64,000 nt of DNA from an uncultured Bacteroidales bacterium (GCA_900547755.1 URIC01000001.1:1-64000); one strand, 5' to 3'. Shown: positions 1 through 8,656, counted from the stretch's first letter. Notes: a model not told the origin generated them from the letters alone. Made by a program: numbers and translations.

Positions 1-270
1 ATTTTAACATCCGGGGGGGGTGAATGAAGATTTATTTAATTACCTTTGCAATCTGTAAAGATACAGACTTTTTCTTTTTCTATTCATTCTTCCTGATTAC
101 TATTGTTCGCATCGAAGGTTTGTGATTTGACGTTTTTTATCAAGGGACTTTTAGTGTATTCAAGCCGTATTTCAGGATGTCGTCCTTGACTGTTTGAAAT
201 AATCAAAGAGAACGAGATGTAATTTACAGACTAATCATTAAATTATTATTCACCCATTAATCAACAGTTT
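1..270. other. Upstream region without a gene
   Basis: I see no credible coding frame here. A TACCTTTG at 41-48 fits the Bacteroidetes -7 element (TAnnTTTG) and could start a leader of about 215 bases for the gene at 271, but no TTTG lies at the expected distance upstream. A run of eight G at 13-20 is the only other notable feature. Confidence 0.4.
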
Positions 271-777
271 ATGAGAAATCTAAAGAAATCATTCTCCCTT
301 CTGCTTCGCGGAAGCCTGTTGTCTGCCTCCCTCGCTTGGTTCGGTCCTGCCGCCTTGCAGGCCGATGAGCTCAAGGATTGCCTGATTGTGCATATGCAGA
401 ACGGCAACAAGGTAAGCTATGTGCTTGAAGACACGCCGGTCGTGACCTTTGAGGGCGACAAACTGCATGTACAGGCTGCTGCGGTCAGCGATGACCACAT
501 TCTGGCGGACGTGGCGCGCTTCACGTTTGACAAAGCCAGCGGTCTTGGCGAAATAGCCGCCGGAGACTGCCGCATCACTGTCAGGAACGACCTTGTGGTC
601 CTGGAGGGTTTCACCCCCGGCTCCTCCGCAAGCATAGCTGATATGCAGGGGCGTCTGGTGGCTTCCGCACGCATTGATGACGCGGGTGCGACTTCCTTTA
701 GCGTGGCGGAGTTCCCCGCAGGCGTGTATGTGGTTTCTACAACAGATGGTAAAACATTTAAACTCTACAAGAAATGA
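271..777 (+). CDS. Small secreted protein with type-A-like C-terminal sorting tail
   Basis: 168 residues. Residues 1-31 form a signal peptide (basic start, hydrophobic core, cleavage near LQA-DE). The segment after it (IVHMQNGNKVSYVL...VTFEG) is a short motif often seen before sorting tails in Bacteroidales secreted proteins. The last ~55 residues carry the pattern of type IX secretion type-A tails: IADMQGRLV, FPAGVYVV and a final basic KLYKK. There is little mature sequence between signal and tail, so the protein may be a minimal surface component. Its stop overlaps the next start (ATGA at 774), so the two are translationally coupled. Function unknown; no other component of a type IX system is in this window. 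Confidence 0.8.
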   Translation: MRNLKKSFSLLLRGSLLSASLAWFGPAALQADELKDCLIVHMQNGNKVSYVLEDTPVVTFEGDKLHVQAAAVSDDHILADVARFTFDKASGLGEIAAGDCRITVRNDLVVLEGFTPGSSASIADMQGRLVASARIDDAGATSFSVAEFPAGVYVVSTTDGKTFKLYKK

Positions 778-2396
778 AAAGGACATTACTGACAGCAACC
801 ATAGCGTTTGCAGCTCTAAGCGCAGGCGCACAGAGCTTTACCGTAATAAACAAGAACGGCGAGAAGACCGGTTTCAATAACTCCGAGGTGGAGAGCATCG
901 AGTTCAGCACACAAACTCTGGAACCGGCTCCTGTACTGCATACCATTGACTTTGCCGGTGTCATGACAGGTATAGAGCCTGCCGAGGGTCAGGTGGACGT
1001 CATCGCGAATCCCAAGGGCATAGGCACTATATCTATAAATCTTGACGGAGTGTTCATGATTGACGATAAGGCCACCCACGAGATAGTGCTCGCGAACACC
1101 GAGAAGACCATCTTCAGCCGTAGGCCAGACGCGCCGGGTATGTATCTGCATCGCGATGTCATGACAGACAAGACCTCGTTCACATACGAGTTCGCCACCG
1201 ACGGCTTCACAACCCCCGGTTTCTATCACCTGTACATACCCGAAGGCACATACACCGACACCAAAGGGAATCCGCTGGGAGCCACTTGTCGCGTATATTA
1301 CATAGAGGTGCCTGCTCCGGAACAGACATACGCCGTCACTCCCGAACCCGGAACACTTGAACAGCTGGAGGAAATTACACTCAAGTTTGAGAATTACCCG
1401 CTGGTCGACGCCACTGTAGGCGCAAAGGTGTATGTGAGCGAAGGCACCGGTACGAATCCCGAAGCCATCGTCAGTCCCGCAGTAGGGGATGACGGCGTCG
1501 TTACCCTCGGTTTCAGTCCGGCCATCTCCGCGCCGGGCGTTTATAACGTGGTGATACCCGCAGGCACATTCTCGCTCCGCGAGCAGGAAGGGGCAAAGCC
1601 CTATATGAATGAGGAAATAAGCCTCGTATATGAGATTGAGGGAGCCCCGCAGCTTCCTCCCAAGGTAGGAGATTTCTATTACAGTGACGGCAGCTGGAGC
1701 TCACTGTTGGTGGACAAAGGGGATGTGAAACCCATCGGCGTGATTTTCTATCTCGGAGCGGCGACTCCATACAATGACAGCGCCTCCGGCTATACGGTGA
1801 AGGACGGTTCCGCAGCCATGGAGGAGTTCCACGGTTATGTGGTGGCCTTGCGTGACGCAACTGTCGTTGACGATTACAACGAGAGCGTATGGTGGGGACC
1901 TTTCAGCAATAGCGATTGCAACTGCTCCTCTGAGACAGACGATTTCCTCGGCTACAAAAACACCATGGCCATCCGCGCCCGTGCGGACAAGGATTTCGGT
2001 GGCCTTTCCAAGGAAAACGACAACTTCCCCGCCGCTTGGTATGCTACCGACTATTTCGAGAGCCAGGTGCCTGCTCCCGCGCAGAGTTCCGGTTGGTTCC
2101 TTCCTTCCGCAGGTCAGTTGAGATATATTTATGACAAGGTGTATTTCGACCCCAACAACGGCGATGCAAACGCCGCCTATGTGCAGAAATCGCTCATCCA
2201 GCTCTCGGGGTTAGGGGGCGCCGAGATGTATGTGCGTGATTCCGAATATTGGACCAGCACTGAGAAGTACGACAATTACGGCAACTCATACAGAGCATAC
2301 TATATGTGCTTTGACTCCAGCAATTTCTCCCCCGGTTTCGTGAGCGACTACAATAAAAACACCGGCATGAAGGTGCGCTCTATTCTTGCATTCTAA
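774..2396 (+). CDS. Secreted Ig-like surface protein with a C-terminal FISUMP-like module
   Basis: 540 residues. Residues 1-19 are a signal peptide ending AGAQ. Next comes the motif FTVINKNGEKTGF followed by VESIEFS, which the following gene shares. The middle is made of beta-rich Ig-like stretches (YVS...GTNPEAIVSPAVGD, AISAPGVYNVVIPAGTF). The last ~100 residues, with SSGWFLPSAGQ near 438-448, YWTSTE near 492 and a final MKVRSILAF, resemble modules of the Fibrobacter-succinogenes-major-paralogous type seen in gut Bacteroidales surface lectin-like or fimbrillin-like proteins. There is no lipobox. It overlaps the upstream gene by four bases and is followed 21 bases later by another protein of similar design. 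Role unknown, probably cell-surface. Confidence 0.8.
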   Translation: MKRTLLTATIAFAALSAGAQSFTVINKNGEKTGFNNSEVESIEFSTQTLEPAPVLHTIDFAGVMTGIEPAEGQVDVIANPKGIGTISINLDGVFMIDDKATHEIVLANTEKTIFSRRPDAPGMYLHRDVMTDKTSFTYEFATDGFTTPGFYHLYIPEGTYTDTKGNPLGATCRVYYIEVPAPEQTYAVTPEPGTLEQLEEITLKFENYPLVDATVGAKVYVSEGTGTNPEAIVSPAVGDDGVVTLGFSPAISAPGVYNVVIPAGTFSLREQEGAKPYMNEEISLVYEIEGAPQLPPKVGDFYYSDGSWSSLLVDKGDVKPIGVIFYLGAATPYNDSASGYTVKDGSAAMEEFHGYVVALRDATVVDDYNESVWWGPFSNSDCNCSSETDDFLGYKNTMAIRARADKDFGGLSKENDNFPAAWYATDYFESQVPAPAQSSGWFLPSAGQLRYIYDKVYFDPNNGDANAAYVQKSLIQLSGLGGAEMYVRDSEYWTSTEKYDNYGNSYRAYYMCFDSSNFSPGFVSDYNKNTGMKVRSILAF

Positions 2397-2417
2397 TATT
2401 CATATCTACGAAAAGAC

Positions 2418-3827
2418 ATGAACAAGACAATCAGATACGCTGCAATCGCGTTGCTGAGCCTCGGCTCTGTCTTTACGGCTACGGCGCAGAACATGACCGT
2501 GATGACGCGCGACGGCCAGAAGCACCTGTTCAAGACGGCAGACGTGGAGCAGGTCACATTCGACGGAGTCGTACTTGAAGACGGCCCGTTTGACATCACT
2601 GTGAGCGAGATTACTTCCGGTTCGGCTAAGCTGGATATAGTGCCCGAGGACAATTCTTTGACATATTATTTCGACGTATGTCTGAAATCGGACTATGAGC
2701 GCACTACAGTGAAGCGCATAGTGGAGAATTATTTCCAGCAGATTCAGAATCAATATCCTCAGCTGGAACTGTCCCAGATTCTCGAGGCCGTTATTTCGCG
2801 CGGTGCAGACAGCGATGTCGTGGAGGGGCTTCCCTCGGACACGGAGATGGTATGCTATGCCATAGGGGTGGGTTCCGACGGCCTTTGTGTGGGCGAGCCC
2901 TCGGTGGTACCGTTCCGCACATTGCCTCCCGGCAAGCCCGAGGACTGCACATTCGACATTTCGTATGCCAATCTTTCATCGTCTGACCTCACGGTCATAG
3001 TAAAGCCCTCGGACCCTTCCGTGCGTTACTGGATGGGTATAGCGGGAGTGTTTGACTATCCCGGCGACGAAGAAATCACTTACGTGGTGAAGGCGAATCT
3101 TGAGCAGTATTGCAATACCTATGGACGTGACATGAAGGAGATTGTGGAGGGTGTTACTTTCCGAGGCAATCTGAGCATGGTCGAGTCCGGCTTGGAGCCG
3201 GACCGTCCGTACTACATATATGTGTACGCCATGGACGAGGAGGGCAATGCCGCAGGACAAGTGGCCAGACTTAAATTCATCACAGGGTCGGATGCGGTCT
3301 CCGGCGCGGATGTGTCGTTGTCTTTCTGCTATTTCAGCGGTGACGAGTTGGCCGAGGCTTATCCTGACCGATTCGGGAACGCCAAGGAGGGTGTGCTCAT
3401 GCACTCTGAGTTTACCCCCAACGAGGAAGCCTCCATGTATTTCTGGGCCCTGAGTCCCGGCGATATTTCGGATACGAGCGTTTATCCGGACGAGACCACC
3501 AAGATGGCCGCCCAGATGTATGGCTTCGCCAACACCCCGTCCAAGAATCTGCTGGTACGCTACGGCAAGGCTACGTTCATTTATTTTGCCAGCAATGAAT
3601 ATGGCCTTGATGGCCAACTGCACCGCCTGGTGGTGGACGTGACGCCAGAGGGATGCTCTCCGGTAGAGGCGTTTGCTGAAATAGACGGAGAAACCCCGCA
3701 GGCAGTGGTTCCCGGACAGCTGAAGATAAGAAAGGCTACCCCCATGACTCAGCAGGGCCGCGTACGCGCACGTTTGAGCAAGCTCAACGCCGTGCCTGTG
3801 CCTATGCGTGAGCTTGAATTGTTCTGA
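2418..3827 (+). CDS. Secreted protein with repeated fibronectin-III-like modules
   Basis: 469 residues. Signal peptide 1-23 ends in TATAQ. MTVMTRDGQKHLF at the mature N-terminus matches the motif at the same place in the preceding protein. Two clear internal repeats follow (roughly residues 55-165 and 175-290). Each begins FDI, contains an ILEAVISRG or IVEGVTFRG turn and ends with LPSDTEMVCYAIGV or LEPDRPYYIYVYAM; a third, more divergent module follows to about 410. These look like Fn3-like folds. The tail ends in REL-ELF and lacks the usual basic sorting residues. It is the last gene of the three-gene run and is followed by a hairpin terminator. Function unknown; surface adhesion or glycan contact is a guess. 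Confidence 0.78.
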   Translation: MNKTIRYAAIALLSLGSVFTATAQNMTVMTRDGQKHLFKTADVEQVTFDGVVLEDGPFDITVSEITSGSAKLDIVPEDNSLTYYFDVCLKSDYERTTVKRIVENYFQQIQNQYPQLELSQILEAVISRGADSDVVEGLPSDTEMVCYAIGVGSDGLCVGEPSVVPFRTLPPGKPEDCTFDISYANLSSSDLTVIVKPSDPSVRYWMGIAGVFDYPGDEEITYVVKANLEQYCNTYGRDMKEIVEGVTFRGNLSMVESGLEPDRPYYIYVYAMDEEGNAAGQVARLKFITGSDAVSGADVSLSFCYFSGDELAEAYPDRFGNAKEGVLMHSEFTPNEEASMYFWALSPGDISDTSVYPDETTKMAAQMYGFANTPSKNLLVRYGKATFIYFASNEYGLDGQLHRLVVDVTPEGCSPVEAFAEIDGETPQAVVPGQLKIRKATPMTQQGRVRARLSKLNAVPVPMRELELF

Positions 3828-3847
3828 CCGCACGTCAGCCTCTGAAT

Positions 3848-3886
3848 AATATCCCGCCTCCGCCTTTGTCGTGGAAGCGGGATATT
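3848..3886 (+). terminator. Hairpin terminator after the three secreted-protein genes
   Basis: A ten-base-pair stem (AATATCCCGC / GCGGGATATT) with a 19-base loop lies 20 bases after the stop at 3827 and is followed by CGTTTTA. The T run is short. Confidence 0.65.
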
Positions 3887-4006
3887 CGTTTTATCAGTCT
3901 GAAAAACATCGTTGTGCCGCCGATTCAAGGTTTCAGGTATTCGTTATTGGAAAACGTGCGGTTAAAACAGTTTTTCATACCCTATAATGCCGTGTTTTTG
4001 AATAGT

Positions 4007-4038
4007 TTTGGATGTGTGCGAGTTTTTTATTAATTTTG
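4007..4038 (+). promoter_or_regulatory. Promoter of pdxA and possibly of the genes behind it
   Basis: TTTG (4007-4010), 20 bases, TAATTTTG (4031-4038): a full match to the Bacteroidetes promoter. Transcription should begin near 4045, which gives a leader of about 64 bases before the chosen pdxA start. Confidence 0.75.
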
Positions 4039-4108
4039 GGGCTGATTTTTAAGGCAATCCATGGAACTTGCCTTAACTCTAAACAAAAGTACAATTACGA
4101 GTGAATAT

Positions 4109-5239
4109 ATGAGTAATCCGCGTACTATAAGGGTAGGTATCACCCACGGAGATGTCAATGGCATCGGCTATGAGGTGATAATGAAAGCGTTGGCCGACGA
4201 GACTATGACGGAATTGTGTACTCCCGTCATTTTCGGCCACCCGGGCACACTCATGCACTATCGGAAAGCGTGCGGCATAGACTCCTCTTTCCGCTTCACT
4301 AAAGTGGAGTCTGCGGCAGACATACGCGAGGGTGCCGTAAACCTGATAGATATAACCGAAGGAGGCGAGTGCCAGCTCAATCCGGGTACAGCCACCGAGA
4401 TGTCGGGACGTATGGCTTTGCAATCTCTTGAGGCTGCCGTGCAGGCGTTCCGTGAGCGACGCATCGACGTTATAGTCACGGCCCCGATTTGCAAGGAGGC
4501 CATGAAGATGGCCGGTTTCCCTTTCCCCGGGCATACCGAGTATATGGCTGACCGCTTGGGTGACGGTGCCCGTCCGCTTATGATTCTGATGCGTCCGGAC
4601 CCGGCGCTGCGCGTTGCGCTGCTCACCGCCCATGTGCCGGTAGGGCAGGTAGCCGTTTCCGTCACTCCGGAGTCTATTGTGGACAAGGTGCTGACCCTGC
4701 ACAACACACTGCGCAAGGATTTTGCCGTGGAGCGTCCCAAAATCGCTGTCCTTTCCCTTAACCCCCATGCGGGCGACGGCGGGGTAATCGGCACAGAGGA
4801 GAAAGAGATTATCGTCCCGGCAATAGAGCAGGCCTGCCAGCGCAAGCTGTTGGCTTTCGGCCCATACGCCGCCGACGGCTTCTTCGGCTCGGGCAAATAT
4901 GCGAAATTCGACGCCGTCCTGGCAATGTACCACGACCAGGGCCTTGTGCCTTTCAAGCTGATGGCTATGGAGCACGGGGTGAATTTCACCGCCGGACTCC
5001 CGGTGGTGCGCACTTCCCCGGACCACGGTACCGGCTACGACATCGTGGGGCAGGGGATGGCCGACCCAGCTTCGATGCGCGAGGCCATATATGCGGCCAT
5101 AGATATTTACCGCCGCCGCCGGACTTACATACGCTCCAGGGCCAATCCCCTGAAGAAACAATATGTGGACCGCAGCGGAGACAAGGATGTGCTTGACCTG
5201 ACTAAGGACGACAACACTCCGGACGAGATATTGCTTTAA
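4109..5239 (+). CDS. pdxA: 4-hydroxythreonine-4-phosphate dehydrogenase
   Basis: 376 residues from ATG 4109; the frame is open from 4061, but family homology begins at IRVGITHGDVNGIGYE just after 4109. PdxA oxidises 4-phosphooxy-threonine, which decarboxylates to the partner substrate of PdxJ in pyridoxal phosphate synthesis. Seen: the substrate loop GHTEY with metal ligand H142, LNPHAGDGG with H220, and MYHDQGLVPFK with H275, the three histidines that bind the divalent metal in the dimer, plus the GTGYDIVGQG nucleotide region near the C-terminus. Cytoplasmic. Only 35 bases separate it from the nucleotidyltransferase at 5275, with no terminator between, so it may be transcribed with the lipid cluster. 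The partner pdxJ is at 38226. Confidence 0.95.
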   Translation: MSNPRTIRVGITHGDVNGIGYEVIMKALADETMTELCTPVIFGHPGTLMHYRKACGIDSSFRFTKVESAADIREGAVNLIDITEGGECQLNPGTATEMSGRMALQSLEAAVQAFRERRIDVIVTAPICKEAMKMAGFPFPGHTEYMADRLGDGARPLMILMRPDPALRVALLTAHVPVGQVAVSVTPESIVDKVLTLHNTLRKDFAVERPKIAVLSLNPHAGDGGVIGTEEKEIIVPAIEQACQRKLLAFGPYAADGFFGSGKYAKFDAVLAMYHDQGLVPFKLMAMEHGVNFTAGLPVVRTSPDHGTGYDIVGQGMADPASMREAIYAAIDIYRRRRTYIRSRANPLKKQYVDRSGDKDVLDLTKDDNTPDEILL

Positions 5240-5274
5240 TTCTTTCCATCCGGAAGGTACATACATTATACAGA

Positions 5275-6012
5275 ATGCACTACGGAATAATAGCGGCAGG
5301 CGAGGGTAGCCGTCTCGCACAAGAGGGGGTGGAACGCCCCAAGCCTTTGGTTCGCCTCTGTGGCAAGCCGATGATAGGCCGTCTTATCGACATATTTATG
5401 GACTGCGGCGCTGAGAGCATATCGGTGATTGTGAACGAGCGGATGACAGACGTGCGCGAATACGTGGAGCGGTTGGCCTCGGGGCTTTCCGTGCCTTTGC
5501 GGCTGGTCGTTAAGAGTACCCCCAGTTCCATGCACTCGTTCCATGAGCTGAGCCGGGTCATGGGGCGCGAGGGCCGCTTTGTGCTGACCACCGTCGATAC
5601 TGTTTTCCGTCCCGACGACTTTGCCGCTTATGTGCGCGCCTTTGGGTCCTCTCCTGCGGAAGTGGACTCTCTTATGGCCGTAACCCCCTGGATAGATGAC
5701 GAGAAGCCCCTATATGTTGCTGTGGATTACGACATGAAGGTGACAGCCTTCATGGACGCTCCGGCTCCCGGTGTGAAGTATGTCTCGGGCGGCGTCTACG
5801 GCCTGAACGCTCATGCCTTCGATGTCCTGGAGGACTGCGTGAGACGGGGAGAGAGCCGTATGCGCAACTTCCAGAGGGCCTTGGTGCGCGATGGTCTGGA
5901 GGTCCGGGCCTGTGTCATAGACAAGATTATTGATGTGGACCACGCCGCAGACATAGCCGAGGCCGAGGAGTTCCTGGGCTGTGGGGCGGACGTGAAACAA
6001 TCCGGTAACTGA
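5275..6012 (+). CDS. Sugar-nucleotidyltransferase-fold enzyme of the inositol lipid cluster
   Basis: 245 residues. The N-terminus has the nucleotide-binding signature AAGEGSRL (7-14), a GxGxRL loop, and RPKPLV (21-26). TTVDTVF near 105-111 supplies the metal-binding aspartate, and the C-terminal IDVDHAADIAEAEEF matches the closing motif of the NTP_transferase family. Known members join a nucleoside triphosphate to a sugar phosphate or to inositol-1-phosphate (CTP:inositol-1-phosphate cytidylyltransferases). Because it stands in a cluster with inositol-phosphate synthase and two CDP-alcohol phosphotransferases, I infer that it may make CDP-inositol or activate another polar headgroup. Substrate and nucleotide cannot be read from the sequence. 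It is one base from the next gene. Confidence 0.8.
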   Translation: MHYGIIAAGEGSRLAQEGVERPKPLVRLCGKPMIGRLIDIFMDCGAESISVIVNERMTDVREYVERLASGLSVPLRLVVKSTPSSMHSFHELSRVMGREGRFVLTTVDTVFRPDDFAAYVRAFGSSPAEVDSLMAVTPWIDDEKPLYVAVDYDMKVTAFMDAPAPGVKYVSGGVYGLNAHAFDVLEDCVRRGESRMRNFQRALVRDGLEVRACVIDKIIDVDHAADIAEAEEFLGCGADVKQSGN

Positions 6013-6013
6013 T

Positions 6014-6883
6014 ATGTCAGAAATCAAGATAGCCGGCGTGATGCGTGAAGGCGCGTATTCGCCGAACCATATAGGCAACGACGCCAATATCTTCAACGCG
6101 ACTGCCGAGCAGCTGCGCCGCCGTGGCTATGTGGTGAACATCTACAGTGAAGAGCAGTTCCGCAAAGGGATTATGGGCGAACCCGTAATCCTGAATATGT
6201 GTCGCGCCGCCTCCTCCATCGGTATGCTCCAGAAGTATGAGGATGAGGGCAAGCTGGTAATCAATTCCGGCTACGGTATTGAAAACTGTACCCGCGAGCG
6301 CATGACACGCCTGCTTATGAGCCACGGTATCCCTTACCCGGAGAGTCTGATAGTGAATACCAACGAGGCTGTGATTTCGGAGCTGAAACGTGCCGATATG
6401 GAGGCCTGCTGGGTGAAACGCGGTGACTTCCATGCCATGCACAAGGAAGATGTCAGCTATTGCCGGCATCCGCAGGAGGCCCAGGATGTACTCCAGGAGT
6501 ATTTCTACCGTGGCATCAACCGCGCGGTCATCAACCGTCACCTCGAGGGCGACCTGGTGAAATTCTACGGGATTGCCGGTACACGTTTCTTCTATCATTT
6601 CTACCCCTTCTACGGTCACAACGAGAAGTTCGGTCTTGACGCGGTGAACGGTCTGCCTCACATGGTGCCGTACGATGCGGATGCCCTGCACGCTATGTGC
6701 GAGAAGGCCGCTGACCTGCTTGACGTGGTGGTGTATGGCGGCGACTGCATAATCTCCTCTGACGGCTCTTTCTCTATCATTGATTTCAACGACTGGCCCT
6801 CTTTCGCTCCCTGCCGCAAGGAGGCTTCGGTACAGATAGCCCGCGCCGTCATAAGCCGTATAAAAGCATTTTTCAAAAACTGA
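6014..6883 (+). CDS. ATP-grasp family protein of the inositol lipid cluster
   Basis: 289 residues, no signal peptide. The overall plan is that of ATP-grasp ligases and kinases: an N-terminal pre-ATP-grasp segment (IKIAGVMREGAYSPNH), a central ATP-binding region with WVKRGD near residue 135, and the metal and ATP motif GGDCII...FSIIDFNDWPSF near 245-268 in place of the usual DxNxxP ending. RimK-type ligases, sugar-specific ligases and inositol polyphosphate 5/6-kinases share this fold. The product is unknown. Genomic setting (one base after a nucleotidyltransferase, six before a PgpA phosphatase) suggests a step in headgroup assembly: either a kinase for an inositol derivative or a ligase adding an amino acid or sugar acid. 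I cannot choose between these. Confidence 0.7.
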   Translation: MSEIKIAGVMREGAYSPNHIGNDANIFNATAEQLRRRGYVVNIYSEEQFRKGIMGEPVILNMCRAASSIGMLQKYEDEGKLVINSGYGIENCTRERMTRLLMSHGIPYPESLIVNTNEAVISELKRADMEACWVKRGDFHAMHKEDVSYCRHPQEAQDVLQEYFYRGINRAVINRHLEGDLVKFYGIAGTRFFYHFYPFYGHNEKFGLDAVNGLPHMVPYDADALHAMCEKAADLLDVVVYGGDCIISSDGSFSIIDFNDWPSFAPCRKEASVQIARAVISRIKAFFKN

Positions 6884-6889
6884 CAAGCT

Positions 6890-7402
6890 ATGAAATCAAG
6901 GCGTCCCGTGCCGATAACGGATGAGAAGTTCCCTTTGTTGCCCAAGCTGATAGCCACATCCTGCATGGTGGGTTTTCTGCCCTGGATGCCTGGAACATGG
7001 GGGGCGCTCTTGGCTGTGGTTCTATGGCTCCCCCTGTATCTGTGGACTCCCATGGCCGTATGCCTCTGCGTCACCCTATCGGCGACTGTGGCCCTGACCG
7101 TGGCCGGTACCTGGGCCAGCACGGTATCGGAGAAATACTGGGGCAAAGACCCGGTGGCCGCCTGTGCCGACGAGACGGTAGGGCAGTGGGTGTCGATGCT
7201 TCCCCTATGCGGTGGTCCGGAGGTTTCCCCCTGGTGGCTTATAGCCGTCAGCTTCGTGCTGTTCCGCGCTTTTGACATAATCAAGCCTTTCGGCATCCGC
7301 CGTCTGGAGAGTCTGCCGGGCGGCTACGGTATGATGGCCGATGACATAGCCGCCGGAATACTGGCGGCTATCATAACGATGTTTATAAATATGTGTCTGT
7401 AA
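6890..7402 (+). CDS. PgpA-family lipid phosphatase
   Basis: 170 residues with about four membrane segments. PgpA family signatures are present in order: FLPWMPGTWGALLAV (near 25-40), CADETVGQWVSM (near 90-101) and FDIIKPFGIRRLE...GGYGMMADDIAAG (near 125-155), with the paired aspartates. Classical PgpA dephosphorylates phosphatidylglycerol phosphate. Published work on the Bacteroides thetaiotaomicron inositol lipid cluster identified a phosphatase that turns phosphatidylinositol phosphate into phosphatidylinositol, and I infer that this enzyme could do that job here; whether that enzyme is of the PgpA family I cannot confirm from memory. Its stop and the next start overlap (TAATG), indicating coupled translation. 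Confidence 0.85.
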   Translation: MKSRRPVPITDEKFPLLPKLIATSCMVGFLPWMPGTWGALLAVVLWLPLYLWTPMAVCLCVTLSATVALTVAGTWASTVSEKYWGKDPVAACADETVGQWVSMLPLCGGPEVSPWWLIAVSFVLFRAFDIIKPFGIRRLESLPGGYGMMADDIAAGILAAIITMFINMCL

Positions 7403-7953
7403 TGGGTGACGTAAAGGGTATACGGAACAAGGTGCTGAAAAGTGACTCGATGGTGTTTGAGTTTCTGCGCTCCATCGTCTCCTCGCAGGCGGCCTCCTGG
7501 ATAGATATGCTTATAAGTTTCGGCTTCTTCGCATGGCTTGGCATATATCCGTGGCTGGCGACTCTGTGCGGTGCTTTCGCCGGTGGCGTCACCAACTGCA
7601 TCATTAACTATAAATTCACTTTCCACGCCTCCGGTCTGCCCTGGAAGGCTGTGGCCGTCAAATACTTCCTGGTGTGGGTCGGGTCTGTGGCCCTAAATTC
7701 GCTCGGCACGGAGTTCCTGTACCGCCTGCTGATGAGTCTGAGGTGGGTACACGAGAATATTGAATCGCCGGACGCGGTCTTTGCCGCTGTCCGTCTGGCG
7801 GTCTCCCTGGTGGTGTCTTTGGCCTGGAACTTCATACTCCAACGCAACTTCGTGTACCGTCCTTCCCGCTTTGACCGCTCGGCCATCGCAATTATGAATG
7901 TCCTGACAATCAAGTCTCACACAAAACACTCCGACAATGAATATAAAGCATAA
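7402..7953 (+). CDS. GtrA-like membrane protein
   Basis: 183 residues from the ATG at 7402, which overlaps the pgpA stop; a GTG at 7393 in the same frame is less likely. Four hydrophobic stretches and the run FLRSIVSSQAASWIDM, GGVTNCIINYKFTF and NFILQRNFVY match the GtrA family, small four-helix proteins that help move polyprenyl-linked sugars or act beside membrane glycosyltransferases. In this cluster it may move a lipid or headgroup intermediate across the inner membrane, which is inference only. Its 3' end overlaps the next gene by 17 bases. Confidence 0.75.
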   Translation: MGDVKGIRNKVLKSDSMVFEFLRSIVSSQAASWIDMLISFGFFAWLGIYPWLATLCGAFAGGVTNCIINYKFTFHASGLPWKAVAVKYFLVWVGSVALNSLGTEFLYRLLMSLRWVHENIESPDAVFAAVRLAVSLVVSLAWNFILQRNFVYRPSRFDRSAIAIMNVLTIKSHTKHSDNEYKA

Positions 7954-8656
7954 ATCAAAACAGACGCGAGATGCCATGCAGCTTGGCATCTACAAGATAA
8001 TCAACCCCTTTGTGAGGTTGCTTATAAAGTGTGGGTTCACACCCAACATGGTCACGACTATCGGATTCTTCGGCCAGATAATGGCGGCTGCGGTAATCAT
8101 CTGGGCCGCCTGCATAAGCGACAACGGCAGTCATGTGGATTACTTCATGGTGTTGGTTTCCAGTCTTCTTGTGATTGGTTTCTCTCTCTTCGATATGCTT
8201 GACGGACAGGTGGCCCGTCTCGGCGATATGACGACCCGTTTCGGCGCCATGTACGACTCCCTGCTGGACCGTTATTGCGAGTTCGCGACCCTTGGAGGCA
8301 TCTGCTTCTATCTCTTCAAGTGCAACCACCTCACCGGCGCCCTGCTTACATTCCTCGCGCTCATGGGTTCGATTATGGTAAGCTATGTGCGCGCCCGTGC
8401 CGAGGGCCTCGGCATAGAATGCAAGATGGGCTTCATGCAGCGTCCCGAGCGCGTGGTACTCACCACCGTGGCCCTGCTTGCCACTGGTATCACCGGCTGT
8501 ATCGTGGGCAATGATTCTTCTTTCGACCCTAATTTCATTCTTATTTTCGCAATGGGATTCCTGGCTCTTTTCGCCAATATGACAGCTATTGCGCGCATCA
8601 ACCATTGCCGCAAGGCCATGCTCGCTCAGGAGGAGGCTGAGAAGCGGGGCAAATGA
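7937..8656 (+). CDS. CDP-alcohol phosphotransferase, probable phosphatidylinositol-phosphate synthase
   Basis: 239 residues, about six membrane segments. It carries the complete family motif DxxDGxxARx8Gx3Dx3D: D86, D89-G90, A93-R94, G103, D107 and D111. The family joins a CDP-activated lipid or headgroup to an alcohol using two metal ions held by these aspartates, in the inner membrane. Together with inositol-phosphate synthase in the cluster, the most likely reaction is CDP-diacylglycerol plus inositol-1-phosphate to phosphatidylinositol phosphate, as shown for the B. thetaiotaomicron enzyme. If the upstream nucleotidyltransferase makes CDP-inositol, the acceptor could instead be a diacylglycerol. 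ATGA overlap with the next gene. Confidence 0.85.
   Translation: MNIKHKSKQTRDAMQLGIYKIINPFVRLLIKCGFTPNMVTTIGFFGQIMAAAVIIWAACISDNGSHVDYFMVLVSSLLVIGFSLFDMLDGQVARLGDMTTRFGAMYDSLLDRYCEFATLGGICFYLFKCNHLTGALLTFLALMGSIMVSYVRARAEGLGIECKMGFMQRPERVVLTTVALLATGITGCIVGNDSSFDPNFILIFAMGFLALFANMTAIARINHCRKAMLAQEEAEKRGK

Noticed and set aside
2976..3833. A 285-codon minus-strand frame opposite the Fn3-like secreted protein
   Set aside because: Shadow frame: no signal or motif, and the plus strand has a signal peptide and repeated modules.
4079..5320. A long open frame on the minus strand (413 codons) opposite pdxA
   Set aside because: It is the shadow of a well-supported gene in GC-rich sequence, has no promoter, and its product has no recognisable fold or family motifs.
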